Positions 11,068 to 20,423 of a DNA stretch of 64,000 nucleotides are shown in pieces. Each line of letters begins with the position of its first letter. The stretch's first letter is position 1. Location: the IMG/VR virus record IMGVR_UViG_3300037147_000032, positions 1-64,000 of that record, one strand, 5' to 3'. The notes below the pieces were generated by a model. The model did not search any database. It saw only the letters and a list, made by a program, of their open reading frames with translations, and was not told the origin of the DNA. The stretch comes from a virus. Both the position numbers and the translations under genes were made by a program.

Positions 11068-11588
11068 AACTTACCATCGATACCAACTACGAGCAGTTTC
11101 AGTCAAACTTCGACGAAGCCGCTGAAAAATTCGGTGTCGCGCTAGACACGGCCAAGAACATGGTTGCGTCGATGATCAAGAGCCGGGGCGAAGCTGATAT
11201 CATGGCTGCTGGTAACTTCGGCGAGGACTACACTGGAGCACTGACAGTGGAAGTGGATGGTAACACCATCACGACCACGCTCGACGCCCCCGGAGCCAGC
11301 ATCTTTGAAAGCGGCGGCACAATCCAAGGCAATCCGCTGCTCTGGATAGGGATCAGCGGCACGGATGCGGAGGGAACGAGGGCAGGCGCATATGGAGATG
11401 GTTTGTTCTCCGTCAATCGTAAAGCGGGAGGCGTCCCGCTCCTGTTCTCTGTGAGAGATCATGCTCCGAAGTTCTTTGGCGTTCCAAGTGTCTTCATCCC
11501 CAAGAAGTTTCATCTTGAGGAAATTCAGTTGGATGTGATGGAGCATTTCCGTGACGTATTCAATGCTGAGTTCAGGGGCGGCGCATAA
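11064..11588 (+). CDS. Minor tail protein
   Basis: 174 residues, GTG start overlapping the stop of the frameshift product (GTGA). N-terminal helix, then a beta domain containing the Gly-rich ASIFESGGTIQGNPLLWI, and FFGVPSVFIPKKFHLEE near the end. The segment resembles tail completion proteins that have a short motif of bulky residues before the C-terminus. It is coupled to the tape measure gene. Confidence 0.5.
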   Translation: MKLTIDTNYEQFQSNFDEAAEKFGVALDTAKNMVASMIKSRGEADIMAAGNFGEDYTGALTVEVDGNTITTTLDAPGASIFESGGTIQGNPLLWIGISGTDAEGTRAGAYGDGLFSVNRKAGGVPLLFSVRDHAPKFFGVPSVFIPKKFHLEEIQLDVMEHFRDVFNAEFRGGA

Positions 11589-13948
11589 TGGATGATGTAA
11601 TTCAGAAAATTCTGCTTGAGGGCGACGGTGAAATAGTCAGAGCCCTGCACACTATTGGCGAAGAAGGCTCTCGGGTTTTCGAAGCTCTGGAAAGAGCTTC
11701 GGCGGGTGGCGCGGGAAGTATGGAAGCGCTCGGAACCGCAGTCGGCGGCATCTTAACCATCATGTCTACGGCGACCGCTGCGTTGATTGGTTTTGTTGAA
11801 GCGCAGGACAGCGCAACACAAACCGCCGGGTTCCTTGCACAGGCGTTTGGCACAACCACAGCACAACTGGAGGGCCTTGAAGCCGGGTTCGCGGCAGCGG
11901 GTGTCAGCGCTCAGACCTTTGAACGATTTGCGCAACGGCTTACGAATACGATTGCCCAACAGTGGCCCCAGATCACGGCTGCCGTTCGCACCAGCACGAC
12001 GCAACAGAGCGAAGCGCATAACGCGGTTATAGGATCACTTCAGCGCGTCGCTGATGCAGAGCACGCTCTCCAGATGGAAGCATCCGAGACCGGGGCCAAG
12101 TTGACGAGTGCTTATCTTAGCTCCGCTAGCGCATCGTTGAGCCTCGAAACCGCTCAAGAAAAACTCAATACGTTGATGGGTAACCCGCCGACAGCAGCCC
12201 AGAAGCAAGCGCTGGCGCTTTCGGAAGCACAACTTGCTGTCAAGAAAGCGCATAACGCTCTGTACGAAGCCAGCCTAGCATCCGAGAAAGCAGAACAGGA
12301 GGCTGTAGAGGCCCATGCGAAAGCTGAGCTTGCCCTCTCGGAAGCACATGATCGTGCGGAAGGGGCGGCTGAAAAAGAATATCAGCAATCACTTACCAAC
12401 CTTCCGAAAATCGCGGGTGCGTTGAAGGGTGTCATCGCGGGTAACGAGGACCTCGCGAAGACTGTTGATCTTTCGGCGGTGTCCGTGCAGAAACTTGAGC
12501 AAGGTCTAATTCTCGCTGCGTCCACAGGCGACAAAGAGCCATCGGGCATTCAAACGTTGACAGCGGCATCCGATCTTCTTAGCTCCGCGACGGCCAAACT
12601 TATCCCAGAGCAAACCCAACTGGCTTTAGTGATGCGGCTTGGCGGTCAGCAGATGCGCTCGACCGGCGCATCGGCTGGTGAAATGCTCCATGTGCTGCAA
12701 TCGGGGAAGGCAGCTTTCGATGATTATGCAAAAGCGGCCGAAAGTTCGTTCTCCGCCAGCGCTGAGGGCAAGGATAACGTCGAAGCGTACCGGCAAGCTT
12801 TTGAGAAATTCAGTTATACGGTTTCGATTGCGAACCGCGATCTGGCGGCCATGGCGAGCCCGGCACTCACATCATTTCTCAGCCTGTTAGCTGACAGCAT
12901 CAAAAATACTGACGGTCTTCTACACAATATAATCGCGGCGTTCGAACAGCTAGGTAGGGCTGTGTCTACTGTAATCGGCGGCATTGTTAGCGGCTTTCAG
13001 GCGGCGAGCGAAGCGCTTGGCCTCGATAAATGGCAATTGCTCAAAATTGCCATTCTCGGCGTGATCGCAGTTGTCGCTCTGTTTGCAACTCCGTTTCTCG
13101 CGATCCCTGCGTACATCACAGCCATCGTTGTCGGAGCCGGGCTGCTGTATGACGAATTCTTCAAGGTCGGTCAAGCAATCGGAGCCATGTGGCTCAGAGT
13201 CAAAGATAGCTCCGTAGGCCAATTCATCTCAAAAATTATTGATGGGATGAGCCAAATCGTCCAACTGGCAGCAAAGCTTCTCGGCATTAAGGGTGGTGGC
13301 AGTGACGGACGGAGCGCTGATGTTAAAAAGGCTGATGCCGCACGCGATACGCAGTCCAATGCCAAGGAGCCGGATAATGCTGGCATCACTTCACATTCAG
13401 ACGACGCGGGAGAGGGATTGGATAAAGTAGCTACGTCGGCAGACAAAGCAGCTTCGGCGCTAGATAAGATCGTAAGCGGCAAGAGCAGCAGTAGCAGCAG
13501 CAGCAGCAGCAGCGGTGGTCGATATACATCTGATGGTGGCTCGAATACGTCGGGCTCGTGGCTGGGTGGATTGATACGCAGATTTGCAGAGGGTGGCGGC
13601 GCGGTCCATGGTGCGGGCAGCGGGACAAGCGACAGCATTCTCGCGCGGTTATCGAATGGCGAGTTCGTCGTAAGGGCGGCGGCGGTGCGGGCATACGGTG
13701 CGAACTTCCTGCACGCGATTAACAGCATGAGTTTCCCCGGCTTCGCCATGGGCGGTCTCGTGCCATCGCCCGTTCGTTTGGCTGGCAGTGGTGGAGCAGG
13801 GCAGGCTTCGAGCACGGTCAACCTGTCAATCGACGGCCACTCATTCAATGGTTTCCGTGGACCGAAGAACGTCGTTGACGAACTCACGAGTTATGCAATC
13901 GGTCGCCAGACTTCGGCGGCCGGCACAAACCCCTCGTGGCTCAAATGA
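11588..13948 (+). CDS. Tail tape measure protein
   Basis: 786 residues; its ATG overlaps the previous TAA. Residues 1-60 carry an early hydrophobic stretch (GGILTIMSTATAALIGFV), 150-270 form Ala/Glu/Lys coiled coil, about 485-530 hold two membrane-type segments, and a poly-Ser linker precedes a C-terminal domain with FAEGGGAVHGAGSGTSDS and SNGEFVVRAAAV, a common tape measure C-terminus. At roughly 0.15 nm per residue it predicts a tail a little over 100 nm. It sets tail length and is ejected into the cell envelope. Confidence 0.9.
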   Translation: MDDVIQKILLEGDGEIVRALHTIGEEGSRVFEALERASAGGAGSMEALGTAVGGILTIMSTATAALIGFVEAQDSATQTAGFLAQAFGTTTAQLEGLEAGFAAAGVSAQTFERFAQRLTNTIAQQWPQITAAVRTSTTQQSEAHNAVIGSLQRVADAEHALQMEASETGAKLTSAYLSSASASLSLETAQEKLNTLMGNPPTAAQKQALALSEAQLAVKKAHNALYEASLASEKAEQEAVEAHAKAELALSEAHDRAEGAAEKEYQQSLTNLPKIAGALKGVIAGNEDLAKTVDLSAVSVQKLEQGLILAASTGDKEPSGIQTLTAASDLLSSATAKLIPEQTQLALVMRLGGQQMRSTGASAGEMLHVLQSGKAAFDDYAKAAESSFSASAEGKDNVEAYRQAFEKFSYTVSIANRDLAAMASPALTSFLSLLADSIKNTDGLLHNIIAAFEQLGRAVSTVIGGIVSGFQAASEALGLDKWQLLKIAILGVIAVVALFATPFLAIPAYITAIVVGAGLLYDEFFKVGQAIGAMWLRVKDSSVGQFISKIIDGMSQIVQLAAKLLGIKGGGSDGRSADVKKADAARDTQSNAKEPDNAGITSHSDDAGEGLDKVATSADKAASALDKIVSGKSSSSSSSSSSGGRYTSDGGSNTSGSWLGGLIRRFAEGGGAVHGAGSGTSDSILARLSNGEFVVRAAAVRAYGANFLHAINSMSFPGFAMGGLVPSPVRLAGSGGAGQASSTVNLSIDGHSFNGFRGPKNVVDELTSYAIGRQTSAAGTNPSWLK

Positions 13949-14016
13949 GCTATACTGAAAAGAATGCGGTTCTGCCAACGCCGTCGAGAGCGAGAACGTG
14001 CGGAGATGCAAGATGA
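13945..14016 (+). CDS. Possible 23-aa coupling ORF
   Basis: ATG at 13945 overlaps the tape measure stop and its own TGA overlaps the ATG at 14013, so it could pass ribosomes between the two genes. There is no ribosome site of its own and the peptide has no recognisable feature. Confidence 0.25.
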   Translation: MSYTEKNAVLPTPSRARTCGDAR

Positions 14017-14483
14017 GTGACCCACTTGAAAACCTTCTGCCTGCAAACACTGATACGATCCTGTCAATCTCATCGTTCGGCACCATGCTTTATCAGGCGC
14101 GCGGTCTGACGCAAACGCTCGAAGTGATCGGCGCAGCGATGCAGCAAGAGCGCACTATCAATGGTATTCTGATCGATCTGTCTGTCCAGCAATTTCGAAA
14201 ATACGCATCCACGATCACATCTCCGAACGATGTCGAAGCACCTCCGCTCGATGGCGTCTGGCCCGGCATGACTGTCACTGTCGATTGCGCGGTCAGTCTC
14301 GCCTACCTCACGTCGGGAGGCAACGGCCCGTACAACAGACCTCAGGTTTCGGGTTCGTCCTACGTGCTGGGCTCATACACATTCTATCGTCCCGTGCTTA
14401 CCATGCTCGTCAAGAAAGTCCAAACGCACTTCGATGAATGGAAATGCAGTGTGGGGTGGACAATCGAATGTGAAGAGGTATGA
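14013..14483 (+). CDS. Tail tip/distal tail protein candidate
   Basis: 156 residues, ATG at 14013 with GCGGAG at proper distance; an in-frame GTG at 13998 is less likely. The protein is beta-rich with a membrane-neutral core and a final VGWTIECEEV. Position directly after the tape measure fits a distal tail or hub adaptor. No motif proves it. Confidence 0.5.
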   Translation: MSDPLENLLPANTDTILSISSFGTMLYQARGLTQTLEVIGAAMQQERTINGILIDLSVQQFRKYASTITSPNDVEAPPLDGVWPGMTVTVDCAVSLAYLTSGGNGPYNRPQVSGSSYVLGSYTFYRPVLTMLVKKVQTHFDEWKCSVGWTIECEEV

Positions 14484-14484
14484 T

Positions 14485-14586
14485 ATGAAAGACGCGCTCG
14501 GACACGGGAGCAATGCGGGCTCGCACTCCAGCGGCATTGAGCCGGATGCTGGCAAAGCATTTTGGGCTTCAAGGACTAAACGATGA
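14485..14586 (+). CDS. Small protein (33 aa) in the tail-tip operon
   Basis: ATG at 14485 follows GAAGAGG; the TGA overlaps the next gene start (ATGA). The peptide is Gly/Ser/His-rich with a basic end. The ribosome site and double coupling support translation; function unknown. Confidence 0.5.
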   Translation: MKDALGHGSNAGSHSSGIEPDAGKAFWASRTKR

Positions 14587-17222
14587 CATCATTTCCATTT
14601 ACCTTCTATTGGAGCGACGAAACGGAGACCACGTTCAACGCGAGCACGATGAACGTGTGCGACGAAGACATTATATCGTTTGTGATCAAGCACGATGAGG
14701 GACAAATCCCGACACTCGATATTGTCGTCAAGAACCCGCGCATCGGCTTGCTCGCGCCGGGCCGCAAAGTGTGGGCATGGTTTGGTTGGTTGAACGAGAA
14801 CGTTGCGCCAGCCGCCTATCAGCCGCTGTTTTTCGGTGTGCTCGTGGGTGTCCCGACCAGCCTGTTCCAAGAGAAGGTCACGCTCAAGTTTATCGCGCGC
14901 TCGCCAGACTTCATTCAGAACAAGCAGGCGCTCGCTGAAACCATGAAGACGGCGCCATATTACGATCCGATCTGGCTAGAAACCGGCAAGCGCGATGATC
15001 CTGATACAATTCTCGAAGCGTGGTCCGCTCTATGGCACATAGACAGATTGACGAATGTGATCACGCACTCGGATATCCTGACTGGCGAAGATGGCACTCT
15101 GGTGTTCACAGAGGCCGATGCGCTCTACGACAGTGTATCGCTGACACTTGGGCAGCCGCCGCTCACGAACATCCGCGTTGAAGCGACGACCAACTGGACC
15201 CAACGCTCGTCCGGCTTCATCACTGACATCCCACCGCTCAACATTTCCAGCTATACTGGCGATACCCTGATGTCCGACTGGCCAAAACCGGGCGCGGCTA
15301 TTGGCGGAGGATACAAGTGCGAAGCCAGCTACGTCATCGATACCTACTTCATCTCCGACACGCCGACTTTCAGTGTGAACTCGACGTTCACGTCTGGTGA
15401 TACCAACCCGGGCCAATGTGGAGTTTCATCCGAAACTATGAGTTCGAGTGGCCCTGCTCTTCTCGCTCCTAAATATCTGAGTGCAGTTCTCACAGGCTAC
15501 ATGAAAAGCGGCGTTTGCGATCCGGGTGCCGATCCCCCTGTGAACACACCATCGCAGATAACGAGTACGGGTATCATCGTTCCGCAGTGGAATGTCTCGA
15601 TGAGCATGACGCTTCGATACGATGCTTCGCGGCAGTATTCGGAAGTTCTGGCTTTCGACATGACGGCTGACACTCAGGCCATCTTGGCGTCGCCGACTGT
15701 ATCTCAGAACACCGAACTGCTCACACTTTCTTCCGTTGACGTGGGCCAGCCGCTTCTCGAAGTGGAGGCTTGGGATGATTTCTTGGGGCAATCGGTCGCG
15801 CTCGCTCAGATCATCTTCCCGAATAACCCAACTACTCCGGGCGGACTGGCCTATCAGATTTGTGTCACCGCCGGGACGGCCGGGACGACCGAACCTGTAT
15901 TCAGCGACATCGTTGGTACGACTACGGCAGACAACAGCGTCGTGTGGGCAAGTATGGGCGGAAGTCCGCTTACGACCGCGCCGAAATGGTCGCCGGCTTC
16001 GTTCGTCCCGCTCGGCCAGATCATCCTCTTGCAAAATCAGGTCTTCAATCCGGCCACTGGTGACTTTGAAGATATCCCGGGCGAGGGCGTCTATTACATC
16101 TGCACGTCCGCCGGGCAGACTAACAGCACGTACACGGAGTTCTCTTATACGCCGCCTGTCGTATCCAACGTCGAGGTGACACCGGCTGTCAAGTTTATCA
16201 ATTACATCAAGCCTCCCGCGTACGTCACGAGCGTCGGCGCGCAAGTAGCTGACAGTAGCAGCGGTGGTGAAATGGCGCTTCTGGGCGCTTACCCGATTGG
16301 GGGCAGCGGAGAAGGTGTTACGTGGACAGTACTCGGTACGACACCAGCTTTGCTGGGCATCCCGATCGGCGGCACGGCTGATACAGTCACCGCCAACTCA
16401 TATTTCCCGACTGCTCGCGGGTTACAGAGCGTCGAGTACCTGATCAGCAAGGCACGCGCCCGTCTGCGTTTTCGGGCACGCGCCGTGACGGTTGGATGGG
16501 ATTGTCTGATGGGGTTTGCGGCTGCTCTGACGTGCCGCTGGAACGCAACGCTGTCCGATCCCCGTTTCCCGGGTGGTAGTGTCACAGGCAAGATCACGAG
16601 TTATTCGATGACTGGTGACGGTAACGGCAAAGTTCGGGGCCACGTCGAGATCGGGTGCGCAGTAGGCTTCGGAAACAGCATCAACGAGATCACCGGAACA
16701 CCCGAATATGCTTCACCCGGCTACATGCAAGTCGGCTATCAAGTCTACGACGGAGCGACGGTTGCGCACGGCAGCGGCGAAACTACATACACGCTCCCGC
16801 AGTTCGGCGGCGGCTTCGATGACGGTTTGATCTTCCCACTGACATGGAGTGATATTAGCGATGGCGGCCTCATCAGTGGATCGCTGGCGGAGCAGGAAGC
16901 CGCGATTACAGCATCGTTCGTCGCTGCACGTATATTGGCATGGGACAATGCATTCATCGGCACCGTAGTCGGGACCGGCGGTACGGGAGCGGGGACCACG
17001 ACATCAGGTCTCAATCCTCAAATGGCGTGGTACGTCACTCAGGAAGAACTTGCACTCGCGTCTCAGAACACACCATATGTGATGGCCGCGAATTCCATCT
17101 CGTGGACAGCGTTGCTGAAACCGTGTTCGGGTAATGGGCCGTTCGGTGGATCATATAACATCATCGTTTCCCCGCTCGTCATCCCGATGGGCATCAACTT
17201 GGAGGCACCGTCATCGCCATGA
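14583..17222 (+). CDS. Large tail hub/central tail protein
   Basis: 879 residues. The N-terminus (VCDEDIISFVIKHDEGQIPT, then LDIVVKNPRIGLLAPGRKVW) has the look of the hub domain in which a beta barrel is followed by ruler-like strands. The remainder is long, beta-rich and Thr/Gly/Ser-rich. It is coupled on both sides by ATGA overlaps and lies between tape measure and fibres, so a hub or tip role is likely. Confidence 0.6.
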   Translation: MTSFPFTFYWSDETETTFNASTMNVCDEDIISFVIKHDEGQIPTLDIVVKNPRIGLLAPGRKVWAWFGWLNENVAPAAYQPLFFGVLVGVPTSLFQEKVTLKFIARSPDFIQNKQALAETMKTAPYYDPIWLETGKRDDPDTILEAWSALWHIDRLTNVITHSDILTGEDGTLVFTEADALYDSVSLTLGQPPLTNIRVEATTNWTQRSSGFITDIPPLNISSYTGDTLMSDWPKPGAAIGGGYKCEASYVIDTYFISDTPTFSVNSTFTSGDTNPGQCGVSSETMSSSGPALLAPKYLSAVLTGYMKSGVCDPGADPPVNTPSQITSTGIIVPQWNVSMSMTLRYDASRQYSEVLAFDMTADTQAILASPTVSQNTELLTLSSVDVGQPLLEVEAWDDFLGQSVALAQIIFPNNPTTPGGLAYQICVTAGTAGTTEPVFSDIVGTTTADNSVVWASMGGSPLTTAPKWSPASFVPLGQIILLQNQVFNPATGDFEDIPGEGVYYICTSAGQTNSTYTEFSYTPPVVSNVEVTPAVKFINYIKPPAYVTSVGAQVADSSSGGEMALLGAYPIGGSGEGVTWTVLGTTPALLGIPIGGTADTVTANSYFPTARGLQSVEYLISKARARLRFRARAVTVGWDCLMGFAAALTCRWNATLSDPRFPGGSVTGKITSYSMTGDGNGKVRGHVEIGCAVGFGNSINEITGTPEYASPGYMQVGYQVYDGATVAHGSGETTYTLPQFGGGFDDGLIFPLTWSDISDGGLISGSLAEQEAAITASFVAARILAWDNAFIGTVVGTGGTGAGTTTSGLNPQMAWYVTQEELALASQNTPYVMAANSISWTALLKPCSGNGPFGGSYNIIVSPLVIPMGINLEAPSSP

Positions 17223-17455
17223 CAAATTGGATGAATGAAAAAGTAGTCGTAGAGAACAACGTGACACCGCACGATCCGGTTGCGATGGTGCGAGGTATTG
17301 CCGACAGTATCGAAGGGTTTTGGGGCTACGTCGCGGCTCGAAGCTTCATTGAAAAAGGCCCGATCCCTAAGGATGACCACACAATGAAGATCGCGCACGA
17401 TGACGCGATGTGCTTGCGTGCGGTCGCGGATATGATGGAAGCAAACCGTGGGTAA
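17219..17455 (+). CDS. Small helical protein (78 aa)
   Basis: ATG overlaps the stop of the hub gene. Acidic, helical, with paired Met/Ala-rich segments (DDAMCLRAVADMMEA). Not recognised; small proteins of this kind often accompany tail tip genes. Confidence 0.55.
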   Translation: MTNWMNEKVVVENNVTPHDPVAMVRGIADSIEGFWGYVAARSFIEKGPIPKDDHTMKIAHDDAMCLRAVADMMEANRG

Positions 17456-17468
17456 GAGACCAGCCATA

Positions 17469-17618
17469 ATGCCCAGAGGACGACCGCTCGATATGAAACC
17501 GCACGGGCCAAAAGTTCTCCCGAAACTACATAGAGTGTGGTCTCGCGAACACGTCGAGCAGGCGGTCCAATTCAGGAAAGATCGCGAGGAAGCTAGGAGA
17601 AAGTACAATGGGTCTTGA
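17469..17618 (+). CDS. Small basic protein (49 aa)
   Basis: ATG at 17469 (an in-frame GTG at 17448 overlaps the previous stop and is an alternative). Rich in Arg, Lys and Pro (MPRGRPLDMKPHGPKVLPKL) with a charged helix. It overlaps the next gene by 11 bp. Function unknown. Confidence 0.5.
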   Translation: MPRGRPLDMKPHGPKVLPKLHRVWSREHVEQAVQFRKDREEARRKYNGS

Positions 17619-17841
17619 AGTAGTCATTCGTCCGTACAGCGCGCCTGACACCGGACCGACGCCATTCCATCCAGCCGGGGCATCCAGCGCACCGCCGGTT
17701 CGCCTTACCGTGGGTTTGGTCGGAGGCACCAAGACTTTCGCCTTCAGTCAGAGTGGATCAATCTCGACATACATGGCCGCTATCCACAAAGAAAAAGCGG
17801 TCACAGCTTTCGACATGACCACCGGAAAAGTAGCGCAATAA
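17608..17841 (+). CDS. Small tail protein (77 aa)
   Basis: ATG preceded by TAGGAGAAAG. Contains a Pro/Ser-rich start and a beta segment (VRLTVGLVGGTKTFAFSQSG). It is immediately followed by the repeat protein at 17843. Not assigned to a family. Confidence 0.55.
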   Translation: MGLEVVIRPYSAPDTGPTPFHPAGASSAPPVRLTVGLVGGTKTFAFSQSGSISTYMAAIHKEKAVTAFDMTTGKVAQ

Positions 17842-17842
17842 G

Positions 17843-19516
17843 ATGACTTTGACCAGACGATCTCACATAGTTCGCATTGGCATCGGTCCGCCACCGCAAG
17901 CCTATTATATTGACATGGAAGTGCTTGACGCCGTGTCGTTCAGAACGACCGGGGACAAGGAAATGGTTTTGAACCTTCCGGCGACTGATGCCGATCCCTA
18001 CATCGTAGATGATACCGGAGACAATAATCAGAAAACACCTTCGGTCGTAACTGCTACCCGCCGTTCTCACATGAAACGGATCACCGGAGCGCCAGATGAT
18101 ACGGAGTTTGTGGATGTTGAAGTTCTTGACGGCGTCGCTTTCCGGGATGATAGCGGAAAAGAGTGGGTCATGTATTTGCCGGATGATGACAACCTCGATG
18201 TCTACAACACGACAACAGGGCAGGGCGATATAAGCTCAACTCGCCGGGTCCACGATGAGCAACTCTATAGCGATCCAACAGACAAAACTTCGGCCTCCAT
18301 TACAGTCGAGCGATGCGATACGATGTGTTTCAGATCGACCGGCGGCGAAGAAATGGTTATCGTGATGCCTTCGAGTGATGACGGAGTAGACCCCGGCGCG
18401 CTGACAAACGGGGGTGATGTCCAGAGAGCGGACACGGTCACGACACCGCCTGATTATGATCCGAATGGCACCACCGTTGTCCCTCCGCCCAATACTGATC
18501 CGGACATTTACGCGATCTTCCCGCCGGGCAGCAAAGGCCCTCCGACCGGAGACAGCGGCTCTGACAAGACGAAAAATCCGAAGATCGCATGTGGTCCGCT
18601 ATGGTGGCCGCGTGGGATCAGCAAGAAGAGCGGACCATGGTACTGGTACATACCCGTTCAAACCACCATGACGTACAGCATCACGCACACACCGGGCAAG
18701 TATGATTGGGTTGGTGATCCGACTTCCTCCAGTTGGGCAGGGACCCCCTCGACATTGACGCTCGTCTATGCGCCGGGTTTCTTTTTCACAGGCGCGGACG
18801 GTAATGATGAATTCCATGCGTATTCACCTTGGGGCTGGCCAACGCTCGACGCTGCGATCTTAGGCGGCATAGATGGTCTGGATTGGGGCCTCGTAGACTA
18901 CGATGATACGCGGATCGATGATAACCAGCCGAATGGACTTAACGCCACACCCTGCATCCCGGGCGTGAGTGGTGATCCTGACATCTGGCAGATCACCGGC
19001 ATCAAAGCGCCCGATCTTATCAAGCCGATACCGCCCGCGATCAAATGGTCTCCCGGCTCGATCAGCCCGGCCCTCGCCAAGCAAGTAGCATTGGCGTGGC
19101 TCCAGCAATGGAATGCCACATCGACGAACTTCAATAGTATGCATGCGGGCCTAGCCGGGATATATACAGGCCACTACTACTTTATCACATGGCCTGTTGG
19201 GGTTGACAACGGAGGCACGCAGCGTTTCGGGGGAGCCGGCGAAGCGAAGATCGTTCCCTATGCATCAACATCGTTTCACGTTCCGTTGTGGGACCTTACT
19301 GTGTTTCCCGCTCTGACCGGCGGCCGATACATCGGCGGTCTTCCGGGTGATTTCTGGTCCCCTGTCACGAGCTTCACCGACCCAAACGACGGCAGCACCC
19401 ACGACGTTCAGGAGGGAGCAATGGACTACTATGCCGAGATACTCGGTGTGACACAACTCGATCCTAAGAAGTGGGACACGAGCAAACCAGAGAGCCCCAA
19501 ACTCAAGGGCACTTGA
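17843..19516 (+). CDS. Tail protein with three N-terminal repeats
   Basis: 557 residues. Residues 1-190 are three degenerate copies of a 60-70 residue unit that starts TRRSH or TRRVH, has a VEVLDGVAFR-like core and ends in a hydrophobic-LP segment. The rest is an aromatic, Pro-rich domain (GPWYWYIPVQTTMTY, HAYSPWGWPTLDAAI). A tail-tip or fibre base role is inferred from neighbours. Confidence 0.6.
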   Translation: MTLTRRSHIVRIGIGPPPQAYYIDMEVLDAVSFRTTGDKEMVLNLPATDADPYIVDDTGDNNQKTPSVVTATRRSHMKRITGAPDDTEFVDVEVLDGVAFRDDSGKEWVMYLPDDDNLDVYNTTTGQGDISSTRRVHDEQLYSDPTDKTSASITVERCDTMCFRSTGGEEMVIVMPSSDDGVDPGALTNGGDVQRADTVTTPPDYDPNGTTVVPPPNTDPDIYAIFPPGSKGPPTGDSGSDKTKNPKIACGPLWWPRGISKKSGPWYWYIPVQTTMTYSITHTPGKYDWVGDPTSSSWAGTPSTLTLVYAPGFFFTGADGNDEFHAYSPWGWPTLDAAILGGIDGLDWGLVDYDDTRIDDNQPNGLNATPCIPGVSGDPDIWQITGIKAPDLIKPIPPAIKWSPGSISPALAKQVALAWLQQWNATSTNFNSMHAGLAGIYTGHYYFITWPVGVDNGGTQRFGGAGEAKIVPYASTSFHVPLWDLTVFPALTGGRYIGGLPGDFWSPVTSFTDPNDGSTHDVQEGAMDYYAEILGVTQLDPKKWDTSKPESPKLKGT

Positions 19517-19541
19517 CAGTTCCATTAAAACATGGTTAACA
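19513..19541 (+). promoter_or_regulatory. Promoter candidate with perfect CtrA-type site
   Basis: TTGACA at 19513-19518 is followed 17 bp later by TTAACA. Bases 19525-19540 read TTAA, seven bases, TTAAC, a perfect match to the CtrA recognition element of alphaproteobacteria, lying over the spacer and -10 region. It precedes the fibre gene at 19566. Confidence 0.55.
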
Positions 19542-19565
19542 GACAACCCGAAAGGATTTCCCGCC

Positions 19566-20414
19566 ATGCCAATCACTACACTGACGTATCGAACGGCGGA
19601 CGCTACACGTTGGGGCGGCGGCCAAGGCTCTGACCTCGCGGCTGTGACCATCGATCTCAACTTCTGGGCTATTTACACTGCCATCAGTGCGCTCGAAGCT
19701 GCTTCACAGACCACGGTCAGCATCGACTACATTTCGCAGACAGCGGGCAATCAACTTTTCATCCATCTGACCAATCATGCTGTGCTCGGGCCGTTCATCA
19801 TCCCGACCACGCAATGGAACCCGCGTGGTCTCTGGCAGCCGATGACGCCTTATGCCCCGTTCGATGTTGTATCGGACGCTGGCAGTCTTTATCTCGTTAC
19901 GGCTTCGTTTACGAGTGCTTCTACATTCGACCCGCTTGCGACGGATGGGCTCGGCAACCAGCTCTACATTCTTATCCTGTTGCCGCCAGCGGACACGTTG
20001 CCGAACAACGGTGTTGTCGGACAGGGGCTCGTCTATACTGGCGGCTCTCCAGCTTTCGCGGCGTGGCAGTACCGGTATCGTGATCTCGCGCTCTTCATTC
20101 CGGGTCAGCCGCAAGCGGGCTCCGTCTTGATGCAGTATTGCGTCACTGAAGATATGTTTTTTCCGGTCGGGCTCGTGGGCTCAGTTGCATTTGCAGCGAT
20201 CCAAACCATTACGACGGTCTCCTACCCGCTGTTCAAAAACGGCAACGCCATCGGCGCGATCATCTTCAACGGTCCGTCGCCGGACAGCGTTGACGTGCAG
20301 TTCGTGGCGCAGGTTGACTTCGTCGCGGGCGACGTGATCACCATGAACGCTCCGGCGTCTCCGGATGCGCAACAGGCCGGCATTTCGTTCACGCTCGTCG
20401 CCACCTTGACCTGA
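19566..20414 (+). CDS. Tail fibre/spike protein
   Basis: 282 residues, start ATG after AAAGGATTTCCCGCC. Contains a LTNHAVLGPFIIPTTQW segment and a WQPMTPYAPFDVVSDAGSLY motif resembling the carbohydrate-binding-like modules (Y-x-P-x-D-V-V) of phage fibres, and a C-terminal beta domain of the type seen in fibre tips. A host-binding role is inferred. Confidence 0.6.
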   Translation: MPITTLTYRTADATRWGGGQGSDLAAVTIDLNFWAIYTAISALEAASQTTVSIDYISQTAGNQLFIHLTNHAVLGPFIIPTTQWNPRGLWQPMTPYAPFDVVSDAGSLYLVTASFTSASTFDPLATDGLGNQLYILILLPPADTLPNNGVVGQGLVYTGGSPAFAAWQYRYRDLALFIPGQPQAGSVLMQYCVTEDMFFPVGLVGSVAFAAIQTITTVSYPLFKNGNAIGAIIFNGPSPDSVDVQFVAQVDFVAGDVITMNAPASPDAQQAGISFTLVATLT

Positions 20415-20423
20415 GAGAAGTAA

